Assembly (NCBI RefSeq): GCF_963676685.1
Contig: NC_092347.1
Location: forward strand, 91,752,466-91,816,465
Direction: 5' to 3'
Length of the DNA stretch: 64,000 bases
Origin: Mytilus edulis
Lineage: Eukaryota; Mollusca; Bivalvia; Mytilida; Mytilidae
The notes below the pieces were generated by a model, which did not search any database, was not told where the DNA came from, and was given only the letters and a program-made list of their open reading frames with translations. How positions within the stretch are numbered: position 1 is the stretch's first letter; each line of letters begins with the position of its first letter. Of the stretch, positions 1-12,400 are shown piece by piece. The position numbers and the translations under genes were made by a program.

Positions 1-1002
1 ATAAATAATTTGTATGACCATATTGCACTTACAGATAAAATGCCAATTCGTGTTAAATTCAATTAACGAATTATGAAATCGTTCTATGACGCTTTTGGCG
101 ACAAAATAACTTTAAGATAAAATTTGGTTAATAGGAATAATTCACAGGTTTAGGCGTGAAAATTACAAGATAATTCGATGGAATTGTATAAATGCAATTT
201 TTCTTGTTTTCATTTGTATATAGTTTCATGGTATAGAGAAGAGGTAAGATCGAATTTAGAAAAACATCATATTCCATTTTATTTAAATAATTTCAACGCA
301 TTTCATTTCAGTTTAAACAGTATTTATAAATGAAAAATTACAAGATGAAATATTACAATGTTACATAAAGTTCAAATATGAGATTCGGAAACAAGTTTGG
401 AAAAACTTTACTTATATAAATCCGTCTCCTGAGACCTTTCTTAATTTGTAGATTTTTTTTTAATGTTTTCCGAAAAACGGTCAATTAAGAAAAATTACCC
501 GTTTAACTTTTGCAGTTTCTAAGACAAATCATTTTAATGATTTTATCTCATTCTGAGTTAATTAAAAGAATATAAATTTATGACACGGCCATTAAATTAA
601 TATAAATGTTACTTCTTTTAATATTTGATAAATTTACAACTATATTGGAACAGAACATATTCTAATATAAAACAATAAATTGTCAGCGTGTTGGACTGAT
701 AAGATCGTTGAAATCCCCGATTACAATAGAAATACGATGTGGTGAAAACATGTGTCGCGCGGACCATGTCAATTGGTGACAATCCACATGTCGTTGACCT
801 GCTGGACCGGTTTTATAAGAAGGAACCAAACTTGTAATTCACTTTAAAAAGCTGTCAAATAAAATTTCACAAATTAAAATGACACAGTATAGGGGATAAC
901 AACTTCATAATAGGACCAGCAACAAGCGCGCGCGTTCCGATCTACCTTTTTCTTATAATATACTTAAGTTTTTCCTTTTTTGTCGTATAGAAAATTGAAA
1001 GA
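1..1002. other. Upstream region of the CDC25-like gene
   Basis: AT-rich sequence in which I recognise no coding exon or known repeat. A short CpG-containing GCGCGCGC run lies near 925. A pyrimidine-rich tract ending in TAG at 988-990 looks like a 3' splice site just before the first ATG, so a 5' untranslated or further upstream exon may exist. No convincing TATA box was seen. Confidence 0.4.
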
Positions 1003-4000
1003 ATGGATTTAAATGAAATGGTTTTGACCAGTGTTTCCTTTGATGATGATGATTCTGGCCTTGGCATGGACTTTGAAGAATATGAGAGCCCCTCAGAGCT
1101 GGTAAGAGATTACTTTTCAAAGTATATACATGTAAATAATTAAAAGGTTCAATTGTGCCGTTCACAGAGAAGGTCGAGTAACGCAATCTAGATCTTTCTG
1201 TTGACATTTGTCTATAAAAATCAACAAAACATGATACTCTTTTTATCATACCTTGTAAAAATGTAGTTTATATCGTGCTTTATCTTATTTTTTTTTATGA
1301 AAAAACCCACTTTGTTGTAATCAAGCAGATTCAAATTCAGATTCAGATTCAATAATACAACAAACAAACCTTAGTGAGATATCAGTGAATTATCAGTAAC
1401 AGTTTTAATGCTTGGAAAACAGTTTAAATTTGGTTTTATATTTATATATTTGATTTTTTCCCTTCAAGATATAAAGTTTATTACATTTGTATGTACATTT
1501 CATGTCAACATCTTTATTTTACAGAATTGCGAGTTACAACCTCTGACTTCACAAGACCTGTTCGACATCGAGGACAACACAAGTAACTCTGATGTTAGAA
1601 ATGTAAGTTTATAGATATATCATTTTATAAACTGCGGACAGATATTTGTGTTTTTGAGAGACTATAAGTAAAGGAAATTAACATAAGGTAAAGCAGTCAG
1701 TTTTGAAATGTTGAAGGCCTCACTGTAAATTTGAGATGCTGCACGAGAACAGCATTAAAAGCGCTGATCCTTTGCTTGTTGTGGTTTTTGCTGTATATGG
1801 ACTGTTTTTGTGTCAAGAATGGATATTCCATACCCCTTGTTTTCTATTAGTTTTATTAACTAAATGTATTTGCGTTATTAACGACATTGACAAGGTAGAT
1901 GTATCTTATCATTCATTTATATAAATTCCTCTTTTTATTTTCAGTTATTCCACGAAAGTGACACATGCTGTCAATCTAATACATCATCAATAAAAAGAGA
2001 AAGGGAATATGATGCTAAAGACAACACCTTTAAACGCCCTAAATTTGATGGACGAAAACCATTCACAAAGTCGTTGTCTTTTGGGGTAAGTTTCCATATG
2101 ATGAATGCTCAAAATATCTTTTGACTTGAAGTTCAACTTCTCAACTAAATGTGTTATTTCAAGGACAATAATATTCTTACCGACAGTGGCAGTTTTCTGA
2201 AATGATTAACTATTAATTGCATCCTTTTTTAATTTACAGCATTTTGAAAATTCAGATGTCAGGTATATGTAAGCAACACAAACATACCATTAACAAAATG
2301 ATAGATTCTAAAAAAGTATCAATACAAAATTTCGTTATACATTTTTTTTGTACAAATGAAACACTTTTACAACAGTTAAATGTTTCTTGACCAATGTTTT
2401 CTATTTTTTAATTTAAATTAACAGGATGAACCACAGTTTGTATCATCAGAGGATGTCTACACCACAGTTAATAGAGCTTTAGACAGAGACGACTTAATCG
2501 CCGATGGTACAGGACACTATACACTACCAACTGTTCAAGGAAAACATTCTGATCTCAAGAGCATCTCCTCAGAAACAGTAAGCATTCATTTTCCATAGTT
2601 GTATCGCTTGAAGTTTAAATAGACACAAACATATCGAAAAAAACACACACAATTTCCTAGGACAAGTTTAACTAAGAAAGGTTTTGGTTCTACTTATTGT
2701 CTACCTCTTGGTAACATCAATCTTTATATTTATATATCTTTGACTGCCCAAACTTTTGACCCGGGGGTAGTATGAATAACAATCCAGAAAGCACCTGGTT
2801 TACAGCTAACTTGGAACATTTGCAAGCTATTTCCATAACTCACGCAGGCTATTTTTAATGTTTTTGAATGTTTCAAATATATACTTACATCATAAAGCTT
2901 TTAGAGGCTACTGACGAGAAAACGATGCTTAAATGTATTTCTCAGGTCAAGTAAATCACAAACAAGCACACAAAAATATATGCCTAAAAGGTATATTCAA
3001 AATTTGCATTATGTAACAATTTGTTTATTTTTTTCCAGATGAAAAATATATTGGTAGGAAAATATGACGGCATTATAAACAGTTATTGCGTTATTGATTG
3101 TCGGTACCCCTTTGAATACGAAGGTGGGCACATACAGGTAAGACAACTTTACATAATTCAAAATTAAAAAGTCAACTTTTAAAATAAATATTATTATTTA
3201 TGATATAGACAAGGAAAAAGGAAAAAATAACATAGCAAAACTTGTTAGCAACTTTATCTCTTTGAAGTTGACACTATCTTAAATTCAATCTTTAACCGCC
3301 TCGGGCTTATGTATGTAATATTTTAAAATTTGAATTCAATAACACTCGAAAAGAAACCTTGTGCATATAAACGTAAAACCACGTACTCATATATTTTATC
3401 AATTTAAAAGAAAAGAATCATATAAAACCGAATCCAATACAAATAAAATTATGGGGTAGATAGTACGAATAAACAAAGTGCTAGCAACGTAACACTTGAT
3501 TGAAGAGTAAATCCGACTTTGTGGAGAGCTCATGTAGTCCCCTTAAAGTACATATTGATTCTGAATAAGTTAATTCACATACATCTTTATTCTTATTCAG
3601 GGAGCAATTAATTTGCCAACCAGAGAAATGATCTCAGAGTTTGTCAACGCCCAGTTATCAGACAGGCCACAGATCCTCATTTTTCACTGCGAATTCTCAT
3701 CTGAAAGAGGACCAAAGTTGTAAGTACTTATGCACTATGAGCTTACTGCAAAGTTTAATACCCGTACCGATAACAAACTGATACTGTGTGTGAAGATGAA
3801 ATGTCTGTTTTTACAACGAAATGTCACGCAATGCATTAAGGAATAAACATCAAAAGAAAAAAAATACATACGGGAAGCAACTTTTCTGTAATTAGAATAT
3901 CTTTTTAGTATAGCTTACATTATGGTTACCGGAAAATTGTTATTATTTTTGTAGTCTACAGCTAATAATTTTCCCCTTTATACATATTAAAAAACAACAC

Positions 4001-4918
4001 CATTTTGTTAGATTCATAATGCAATATTTTCGAAAATAATTTCCTTCCTTTAATAATGAGAAACTTAAAATTTAGTTTTCAGTGTATGAAGAGCCGATCG
4101 TAGTCCAAACACAAAGAAATAAGAACAGTATTGGAACTTTTAACATTGTTGCACTTAAAGCATAAAAGGAATATTACATTTTTTTTACAGATGTAGATTT
4201 CTCAGAAATACCGATAGACAACTAAATGGTGAAAGATATCCTCAGTTATATTACCCAGAAGTCTATATTCTTGATGGTGGTTATAAAGAATTTTACCACA
4301 ACGGCAAGGTAAATACTGTCAGCCATTTATTTTTATGTTTTATTTTTATGTCAGTTTAGAAATTAGAAGTTTCATAAATAATGTATTGCATTAAGGGCTT
4401 TATATGTTGCATCAGTATTAATATTTTCTTTATTTGGAAGTTACACATTGTTCATTTGATTTCCCCACAATAAAAAAGAACTCGAGTTTCAAGGTTAAGT
4501 AACAAGATAATAAACTACTAGTATACATAAGCTGCTGGTTTTTACGTTTTAATTTGTCTACATTTGTCAATTCGTAACCTTTTATGTCTGACTATGCGGT
4601 AGTGGTTTTACTCATGGTTGAAGTCCGTACGGCACGATCTTTTTTGCCGGACAATTTCTGTGTCATTATTGAGAGCTGTTTCATTGGCAATCACACTGCA
4701 TCTGCTTATTTTTATATGTCAATACTAAGTTTGCATTATTACCATACAGGTCACATGGTCATGTATATTCTGTTTTTCTATTGCAGGAATTATGTCTTCC
4801 AAGGAATTATATACCAATGTTACACGAAGACTATACTGTAGAGGTACGCCATTTTAGATCAAAGTCCAAATCATGGGCTTCCGGAGAACGAAGACGATGC
4901 CCACAACGTCTTTTCTAG
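1003..4918 (+). CDS. cdc25: CDC25-type M-phase inducer phosphatase, 8 exons
   Basis: Dual-specificity phosphatase family that removes inhibitory phosphates from cyclin-dependent kinases. Exons read by eye: 1003-1101, 1525-1602, 1945-2085, 2425-2577, 3039-3137, 3601-3719, 4191-4308, 4787-4918. All introns are GT-AG and phases join to a 312-residue frame. The N-terminus has an acidic DDSGLGMD stretch like other CDC25s. The family block [15 protein letters not shown] lies near residue 140. The rhodanese-like catalytic domain contains [14 protein letters not shown] (176-189) and the active loop [10 protein letters not shown] (219-228), with nucleophile Cys220 and Arg226. The tail keeps the basic SKSWASGER motif. 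At 312 residues it is short for the family (vertebrate forms are about 470-580), so the regulatory N-terminus is either compact or incomplete. If the acceptor at 990 is used, the frame continues upstream in phase 0. Confidence 0.9.
4545..4700 (+). repeat. R3-family repeat fragment in CDC25 intron 7
   Basis: Diverged copy of the R3 interspersed repeat, with the landmarks CTGACTATGCGGTA, a GTCCGTACGG stretch and TTTCATTGGCAATCAC. It sits wholly inside the last intron. Confidence 0.6.
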
Positions 4919-5023
4919 TCAAACAAGCTCAATAGTTCTAGTCTTATTGTTATTGCATAGTTGTTACTGTATAGTTGTTATTATTTATTATTGTTATAAA
5001 TTGTTCCGGTTATATATGACTGA

Positions 5024-5029
5024 AATAAA
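5024..5029 (+). other. Polyadenylation signal of the CDC25-like gene
   Basis: AATAAA about 105 bases after the stop codon, followed by a T-rich stretch. Confidence 0.6.
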
Positions 5030-5263
5030 AACATGTGTACTACTTCATTTAGTCATTTTTATTCAAACTATCCTAAACGGAAAATTAAGTGATATAAAAT
5101 TATATCTCTACATGTGAGACGTTTACATTCTGCCATCCAACGCGCGATTCTACGTTATAATCAATATTGGTCTAGCTATTTGGTCTTAGTTCTTAAAGTC
5201 TTTCAGTCATTTATGGGTGGATTTGGCATACATAGATAAAATTCAAAAATAGGAAAGCGATGG

Positions 5264-5920
5264 GTGAGGTTGTTAGATTTGATATATGCCTTTTTGTGCT
5301 ACTTTGTTAAGTTTTTGTTGCGTTTAAGATGCTTGTGGTCCTTGTACGTCCTGTCATTATTGTTTGAGATATTCCCGTATTCTTGTCTTTCGTTTTTGCT
5401 GATGTGCTTTGTCTGTATGCCTTTTGGTGTTACTTCGATGCATGTGGCGTGGCTCTTTGCTTATACATCCCGTAATGGTCTATTTTCAAAATTATTTGTT
5501 GCTTGTCTTTCATTTTTGCTTTGTGCTTTGTGTATATGCCTTTTTATGTTTCTTTGTTACAAAAATGACGTGGCTCTGTACTTATACATCTCGTTATTGT
5601 GGTATAAAATGTACTATGGCAAATGTGTGTATTCTTGTCATTAATTTTTGCTAATATGTTTGGTCTATCATATGCCATTTTGTGCTTATTTGCTTCATAT
5701 TTTTATTTTTTTTAATGATTAAGATTATAACACAATGTTGACTGCTAATATTTGACATTTTTACCTATATGTCTGTTGGTGTTGTTCACACATCGTTGTC
5801 AATATTATGGAATTTTATGCGACTGTCATATAAGTGAGAGGTCTACCTAGCTATACAATTAGGTTTAATCCACCTTTTTCTACATCAGAAATTCATCTCA
5901 TTTCATTGTAAACACAGTTG
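5264..5920 (-). repeat. R1-family repeat, minus orientation, with internal ~125-bp tandem units
   Basis: Reverse-orientation copy of the R1 dispersed element (compare 17630-18060). The distal part holds about three degenerate 125-bp units recognised by TCTTTCRTTTTTGCT and TATATGCC. The proximal part (5800-5910) matches the GATGACAGTC and GGTTTTATAGC block of other copies in reverse complement. The hydrophobic 126-residue ORF here comes from this repeat. Confidence 0.65.
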
Positions 5921-6104
5921 TGGTTGAACGTTTATTTTCTAAAATCTGTCAATTACAACGTTATTTGATTGTTAGTTTTTCCCTGCGATTTTCTGGTAGG
6001 TTTGAGTTGTTTATTGTTATAAATTTAAAGTTGTGTCGGAAACTAATGGTAGAGTTCGTAGAAAGATTGAATCAGTTTGTTATTGATTGCTCCAGCATTT
6101 AAGT

Positions 6105-6420
6105 AAAATACCAAAAATACCGATCTCAGAAGAAAATTCCAAACGAAAAGTCCCGAATCAAATGGCAAAATCATAAACTCAAACACACCAAACGAATGGA
6201 TAACAACTGTCATATTCCTGAGATGATACAGGCATTTTTCAAAGGCAGAAAACGATGGATAAAACCTGCTTTATAGCTAGCTTAATCTCTCCCTTGTGTG
6301 ACGGTTGCATAAAATTCCATTATATTGTCAACGATGTGGGAACAAAACAAACACATAATAGGTAAAAATGTAAAAAATCGGGATACAGCAGCATGTGAAC
6401 ATTCAAAAACATGTGCATCA
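6105..6420 (+). repeat. R1-family repeat, plus orientation
   Basis: Shows the R1 landmarks in order: AATACCGATCTCAGAAGAAA, AATGGCAAAATCA, CAAACGAATGGATAACAACT, TTTATAGCTAGCTTAA and CACATAATAGGTAAAAATG. Together with the minus copy just upstream it makes a roughly head-to-head arrangement. Confidence 0.7.
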
Positions 6421-6572
6421 TAGACAAGACCTTAATAACTACGGCGATATATGTTTGTTTAAAGAGAACACTATTCACTATTAGTTTCATACTAGTTGAC
6501 CCTATTGCTATACCTGCCTACACTTAGACCCAAATCGTTACAATCTTGAATGTCTTAACTTTTTGTTTTTAA

Positions 6573-6935
6573 ATGCAAGCAATAAGTTTTTTTAAAGCAT
6601 TTGAAGTATCAGAAATCACAATATTAAAGTCATTCAACATACCGAAAACAACATTAAAGTATGGCAAACAGGAAGAAGGTGTCTGGCAGATACAAAGAGT
6701 TCTCACGAATTGCAACTCATCGCTAAAATCTATGACGTCAATCTGCTCAGTAGTACCTGAGAAAAATTGGACGGAAATTTTTGTTGATTACAAGATTTAC
6801 AATATTTTATTCAAAACATCAGACACATATAGGTGTCCAAGAGGACAATGTATTAACAAACATGAGATAATGCATAGCGAGACAGGACAGACGAAACAAA
6901 AATGCATAGTATGTTATAAAAGACATTTGATATAA
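6573..6935 (+). CDS. Unassigned 120-residue ORF with CxxxxC and CxxC pairs
   Basis: Not recognised. One open frame of 120 residues with no signal peptide or membrane segment. The C-terminal part contains RCPRGQC and then KCIVC, giving a C-x4-C-x18-C-x2-C spacing that could bind zinc. Base composition is less AT-biased than the flanks. It lies between an R1 and an R2 repeat, which argues for a mobile-element remnant or chance ORF. No splice sites or polyadenylation signal clearly belong to it. Confidence 0.2.
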   Translation: MQAISFFKAFEVSEITILKSFNIPKTTLKYGKQEEGVWQIQRVLTNCNSSLKSMTSICSVVPEKNWTEIFVDYKIYNILFKTSDTYRCPRGQCINKHEIMHSETGQTKQKCIVCYKRHLI

Positions 6936-7240
6936 ACAAACTCATCATAGATAACAGGACTAAATTTTGTATTTATGCCAGACGCGCGTTTCGTCTACAA
7001 AAAACTCTTCGGTGACACTCGAATAAAAAAATGTTAAAAAGTACGAAGTTGAACAGCATTGAGGACCACAAATTCCTAAAAATTTGCCAAATACAGCTGA
7101 GGTAATCTATTCCATTGATAGAAATAAACTCATCATAGATACCAGGATTAAATTGTGATTTTACGCTAGACGAAACGTCTACAAAAGACTCATCAGTGAC
7201 ACTCGATATTGTCAATGATATACATAAGAGAGGAATCATT
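6936..7240 (-). repeat. Two R2-family repeat copies, minus orientation
   Basis: Two partial tandem copies of the R2 repeat. The first begins at AACTCATCATAGATAAC and carries GCCAGACGCGCGTTTCGTCT; the second repeats the start near 7126 with AGACGAAACGTCTAC. The same family occurs on the plus strand at 18770-18990 and 35215-35370. Confidence 0.75.
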
Positions 7241-7639
7241 TGAAGGTTTTAAACTAATTCAGATTAAGCACTATAATAATTCAGACTAAAGCATAGTAAA
7301 TAAACCGACACAACCCCTAAGATCACTATTATTTCAAACAGGACCGTATGGGAGGTACTACATAGTGTATTTTCTAGGAACGTCCTATTTGAGATAATTA
7401 AAAAATGAAACAATTTGTCTCTATAAATAAATAACTACTTAACTGGAATACAAGGAAATAACACCTGCTTATAAGAACCATAACACATGTCTTTATATTC
7501 ATTTAATAAACATTTTATAATACTGCTGCCTTTGCAAAGCTGAAGTTCATTTTAAAGTTTCGAAACTTCCTTATCATTCAATTTGACCTTAGACGACCGT
7601 GTTACAACATTTTACCTTATCAGCTAACGGGGCAACACA

Positions 7640-9453
7640 ATGGATAACTTAAGTTTCCTGATATGTATCGGTATGTCTGTTTAAGTTTGGTCGTTTTTTT
7701 TTTAATCATGCAAATTACTAACAAGTCTCGAAGCAAAGCAAATATTTGAACTGTTAATTTATATACATTTACAACAAGTATTTTGATTTATCGCCTTGGC
7801 GACTACATGTTTTTATGAAATATGATTTTGCTTCCATTATAGCCTTTGTGTACTGTATTTGTGTTATTAAGATACCATACTATGTTGGCCAGTTCGTTTA
7901 CAAGTACATCACGATATATATGTCAATTCAAGTCTGAAAAAGTGCCATATATTATGCCATGTTATAAAGTGGCCAAAGACTACAAACAATTAAGACTTTG
8001 ATGAAACGGAAGATCCTATATACATTTTTAGAATAGGTGATTAAGTTGGGAAAACGTGTAATATGTATTAGTTGAAATTCGTCTTTGGACCATCTGTTTG
8101 TAACTACAAGAACTCGGATGCCTATTCTTTGTTGTGTGTTATATTTTTTGTCTCGCTTATATTTAGTACGACTTCATAAAGCCGCTAGTGTTCTCTTCTC
8201 AATTGTTCCATATTTCAGTTAAATTGGTTATTTCAAGGTCGTTCATAGTCTCACTGTACAGTTTACTTTGTAATTTGTTCGTTGTTGAAGGCCAACCTGT
8301 GACATGTATTGTCTTTTGGCTTTTTTCAGTCGTTGTCTCGTTGTCAATCATAAACCGTGTCCTTATTATATATTTGTAAACACATGATCAATGACTTATG
8401 TTTTGTCCAATGAAACTATATTGATGTTTATTTACAGGATATTTGATTATTACTGCTGACACCTCACGTGAGTAACAATGAGTATTTAAAAGTAGACTTT
8501 TGTAAGTAAGAAAGAAGAAAGTAGGTAACTTTCTCTCTGTAGAAAATAAAACAAACAACGATGTGATTTTGTTTGCATTCATACTTTTTTTTATAAAAAG
8601 AATGAAACCCAACACATGCAAGATATATACTTTGCATAATAAAACGTAGCATATCCAAACTTTATTATTCACTATTTTCCGTCGGGGAAAAAGTATTTAC
8701 TAGTCTTTCTGCTTCTCCACTTTACACTCGGTATATTTTTGCAAGAGCGAATACTGATCAACTGGAGTCCGAATGTTTATGAGCGAAAGATCAATTAAAG
8801 TTCTACAAAATAAAAACACAACAAAATTATCCAATATATAAAAACTAAAATGATTAAAAAGACTAGAAAACCAGAATAAGAACACTTTTTTTTTTTTTTT
8901 ATCTATAGGGTCGATAAAAGGAGTAGGCATGATTTACACAATCTCTGATTTAACAAAAATTATATATGTTTTTTTTTTTAATTCCTTTGACAAAGTTAAT
9001 TCCCTTTAGTTATAATAATATTGAAGAAAAAAGCGAGAATTATTCATACCCCCTTTGCCTATGGTGACAATTATACAATTCTGCAATACGCAGTGTATTT
9101 TAATTTTGTTTCAGCTATTAATTCGATTAATGGAGTGATAATTAATGCAACTGTTCAGATAAAGATAGCCAACACAACCATTCCAACAACAAGTGAGTAA
9201 ATATGTGTTTTTATTATTCGACAGAATGTTTATTATATATATATGTGTTACAATTATAGCAACAACAATCCCAGGCTCTTTTCCTTAATTGTTTCCTACC
9301 GATTTAGACTTGTTACATATTTTGTTTTAATAAGCAACATGACGGGAGCCAAATACGGAAAAGTTTCTGCTTATGCCTTTTCGTAGCACCTGTTAAATCT
9401 GAATATGAATCTAAAAGGTAACTTCTAAGCTATGCAATTTCGAGTAGGTTTAC

Positions 9454-9486
<33 letters not shown>

Positions 9487-12400
9487 CACCATAAGTTATC
9501 AAATCCATACCCAACGAATTGAAATAAAAATCTCCGACCTAAGTTATAACATAGAGAAATAAATACCCGATTTTGCAAAAGTTTTATAGGGAACAAAAAA
9601 GCAATGACAAGAATAATTCTAAACTAAGGCTGTTTGAGCATTATGGGGTTGGGACGATCGTCGGCAAGACTTATTAAGTTTGTCGATGTGCATTTACAAT
9701 CGGATATAAATAGGGAGCATGAGTTCAACAGTAAGCACGTGGAAAATTTTATTTGCTCTGTATTATTTCTGATAACAGATGAAATATAAATTCCTCAATT
9801 GCTTTCCCTGGGAAATACAAGTTTATTTGTCACAATAAACAAATCAGAAGTTTGAGCATAATGGAGAGATGGATAAGACATTTTCGATTTTCTGTTAAGA
9901 GGAACTGTATGTAAGAATTAGAATGTTCCTTATTTATTTAAAAAGAGCAAAAAATCTTTGAAAAAATATGATGTTATAGTTTAGATATAATTTTTGTCGG
10001 TATGCAAATAACTTAGATATCCAAGTAAATATAAAAGAAATAATAGATATTATTCAGATATTAGATCCAAACAAAGCATCTGGTCCTGATGTGATCAGTC
10101 ATAAGATGCTAAAGCTGTGTCCAGAAAAGGTAGCAGTTCCGCTCCATATTATATTTAATAAATCCTCAAGAGAGGGGATATACCCAACTAGCTGGAAGAT
10201 AGCTAATCTGATACCCATTTTCAAAAAGGGAGATTCATCTTTGCCATCAAATTATAGACCGATATCCTTAATTAGTTGTGTAGGAAAAGTTATGGAAAGA
10301 GTTGTGTTCAAGCACTTATACAATCATTTAAAAGCTAATAAATTAATTTATGAGTATCAATCAGGATTTCTCCCTAAAAATTCAACTGTTCATCAACTCT
10401 TAGAAATATATAATTGCATATAAAACTCCTTTGAAAAAAAGATATAAACTGTTTTGTATTCTGTGACTTCTCTAAAGCTTTCGACAAAGTTTGGCATAGG
10501 GGTCTTATATGTAAAATGAAAGCTTATGGTGTTGACGGAAACGTATTGAATTGGTTTCAGGATTATCTACACGACAGACAACAGAGAGTAGTATTAAATA
10601 ACTCGTCTTCTTCCTTCTGCAATGTCTCAGCTGGTGTTCCCCAGGGATCGCTTCTGGGCCCTCTTCTCTTTGTCTTATACATTAATGATATTGCTGATAA
10701 GCTTACTTCACTGTGTCGGCTATTTGCTGACGACACATCATTCAATTATTCTGGTAACGACGGAGAACAGATTGAATCTGTTATCGATCGCGACTTGAAA
10801 GAGCTGGATGTTTGGTCTTCTAAATGGCTTATGTCATTTAACCCAGATAAAACCGAAATTATGATTTTTTTTTCAAATATTGAGACTCCAGACCTTAGCT
10901 TTTCCTTAAATGGTAAATATATCTTTAAGTACATTTCATTAGCACCTGGGAGTTATTTTCAGTAGTGACACAAAATGGAACAATCATATTGAAAGTATAA
11001 TTCTAAGTGTAAAGAAACACTTAAATGTTTTACGTAAACTTAAGTACCGATTATCTCGAAATAATTTAGAAAAACTATACTTAGTTTTTATTCCACCCAT
11101 TTTTGAATATGCCACGGAAGTGTGGGATAATTGTGGAATAGGCTACTCACATAAATTAGAAAATTTGCAATTAGAGGCCGCAAGAATAGTAACAGGTCTA
11201 CCAATATTTACAAAAACTGAAACTTTATATTCTGAGGTTGGTTGGGAATCTAGCTCTTTTTGAAAGAAGAAGGAGAAGAAAATTACAAATGTTTTATAAC
11301 ATGATCCAAAAGCATGCACCAGACTATCTATGTAATCTTGTACCTCCTTGTGTACAAAGTACAACCAACTACCCGTTTCGAAATGGTCATGATATTATTG
11401 TTCCATTTTGTAGACTTTCCCTTACTACTGAATCGTTTTTTCCCTCAACTATACGTGAATGGAATAAACTTGATCCAAAAATTCGCAGTGTCGACTCTAT
11501 TTCTAAATTTAAGAAAGAATTAAAAAACGATAGTCTATTATGTAAAATTGAAACGTTTTATTTGTACATCCCAAGGAAATTAAATATTATCTTAACGCAA
11601 TTGCGATGTTCCGCTTCATTCTTAAACAATAACCTATTTAGAGCTTATATTATAGATGATCCTTCTTGCCATTGTGGGTCCGATATTGAGGATGTCTACC
11701 ATTACTTCTTAGTTTGTCCAAAATACAAAATTCAGACACTTTGAAATGTCACTGAAATCCATTTTATTTCTTCTGAAATATAAGAAAAGTTAAAAACAAA
11801 AAACAAAAAACAGGAGAAGACGATGATATGACAATTATTTAAAACAATACTATTCCTGAAAAAACATCAACAAAGATATGTATTCTCTGATACGTATATG
11901 GAACTATATGAACATTAATATTTTGTAACCATAGCTTTGTTTAATGACAGGTGTTCCTCCTCCTTGTCCACGAGATTTCTTAGGCCATAGTACATCATGT
12001 TATCATGCTGCTCATATCTTGGCAACATGGCCCGAGGCTGCGGTAAGTTTTTTTGTCAAGCCCTTTCTACCCCTTTTGCTTTTTATAAAAGAGTATAATA
12101 TAAACAACCTTGTATAAAAGGTCACATTAGGGAGTAGATAAACTGGCCTTATCTAAAAGTTAAGCGTTGAATTGAGACCCAGAATGCCATAGACATTATT
12201 TCAGCAGGACAAGACCTGACAAGACAGGTTTAAGCTTAACACGTGTGAATTTTATAGCAGGTTTGACAAATTAAAATACACCAAAAAAGTCCTATTCACG
12301 TAGCAGACATTAATCTATGAAAATCCAGATAATGTGTTGCTTCGTTCCTGTTGCGTTAACATATATCTGAGCTCAGATCTGCACTTGGTGCCTTTTTGTT

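Noticed and set aside
2240-2268. Mini-exon in the CDC25 gene with acceptor and GT sites
   Set aside because: Either possible length (23 or 29 bases) breaks the frame, whereas the flanking exons join perfectly without it.
5264-5644. 126-residue hydrophobic ORF that looks like a membrane protein
   Set aside because: It coincides with degenerate 125-bp units of the R1 repeat; T-rich DNA translates to Leu/Phe/Cys and the ORF has no gene context.
10563-10934. Two minus-strand ORFs opposite the LINE
   Set aside because: Antisense shadows of the reverse-transcriptase frame.
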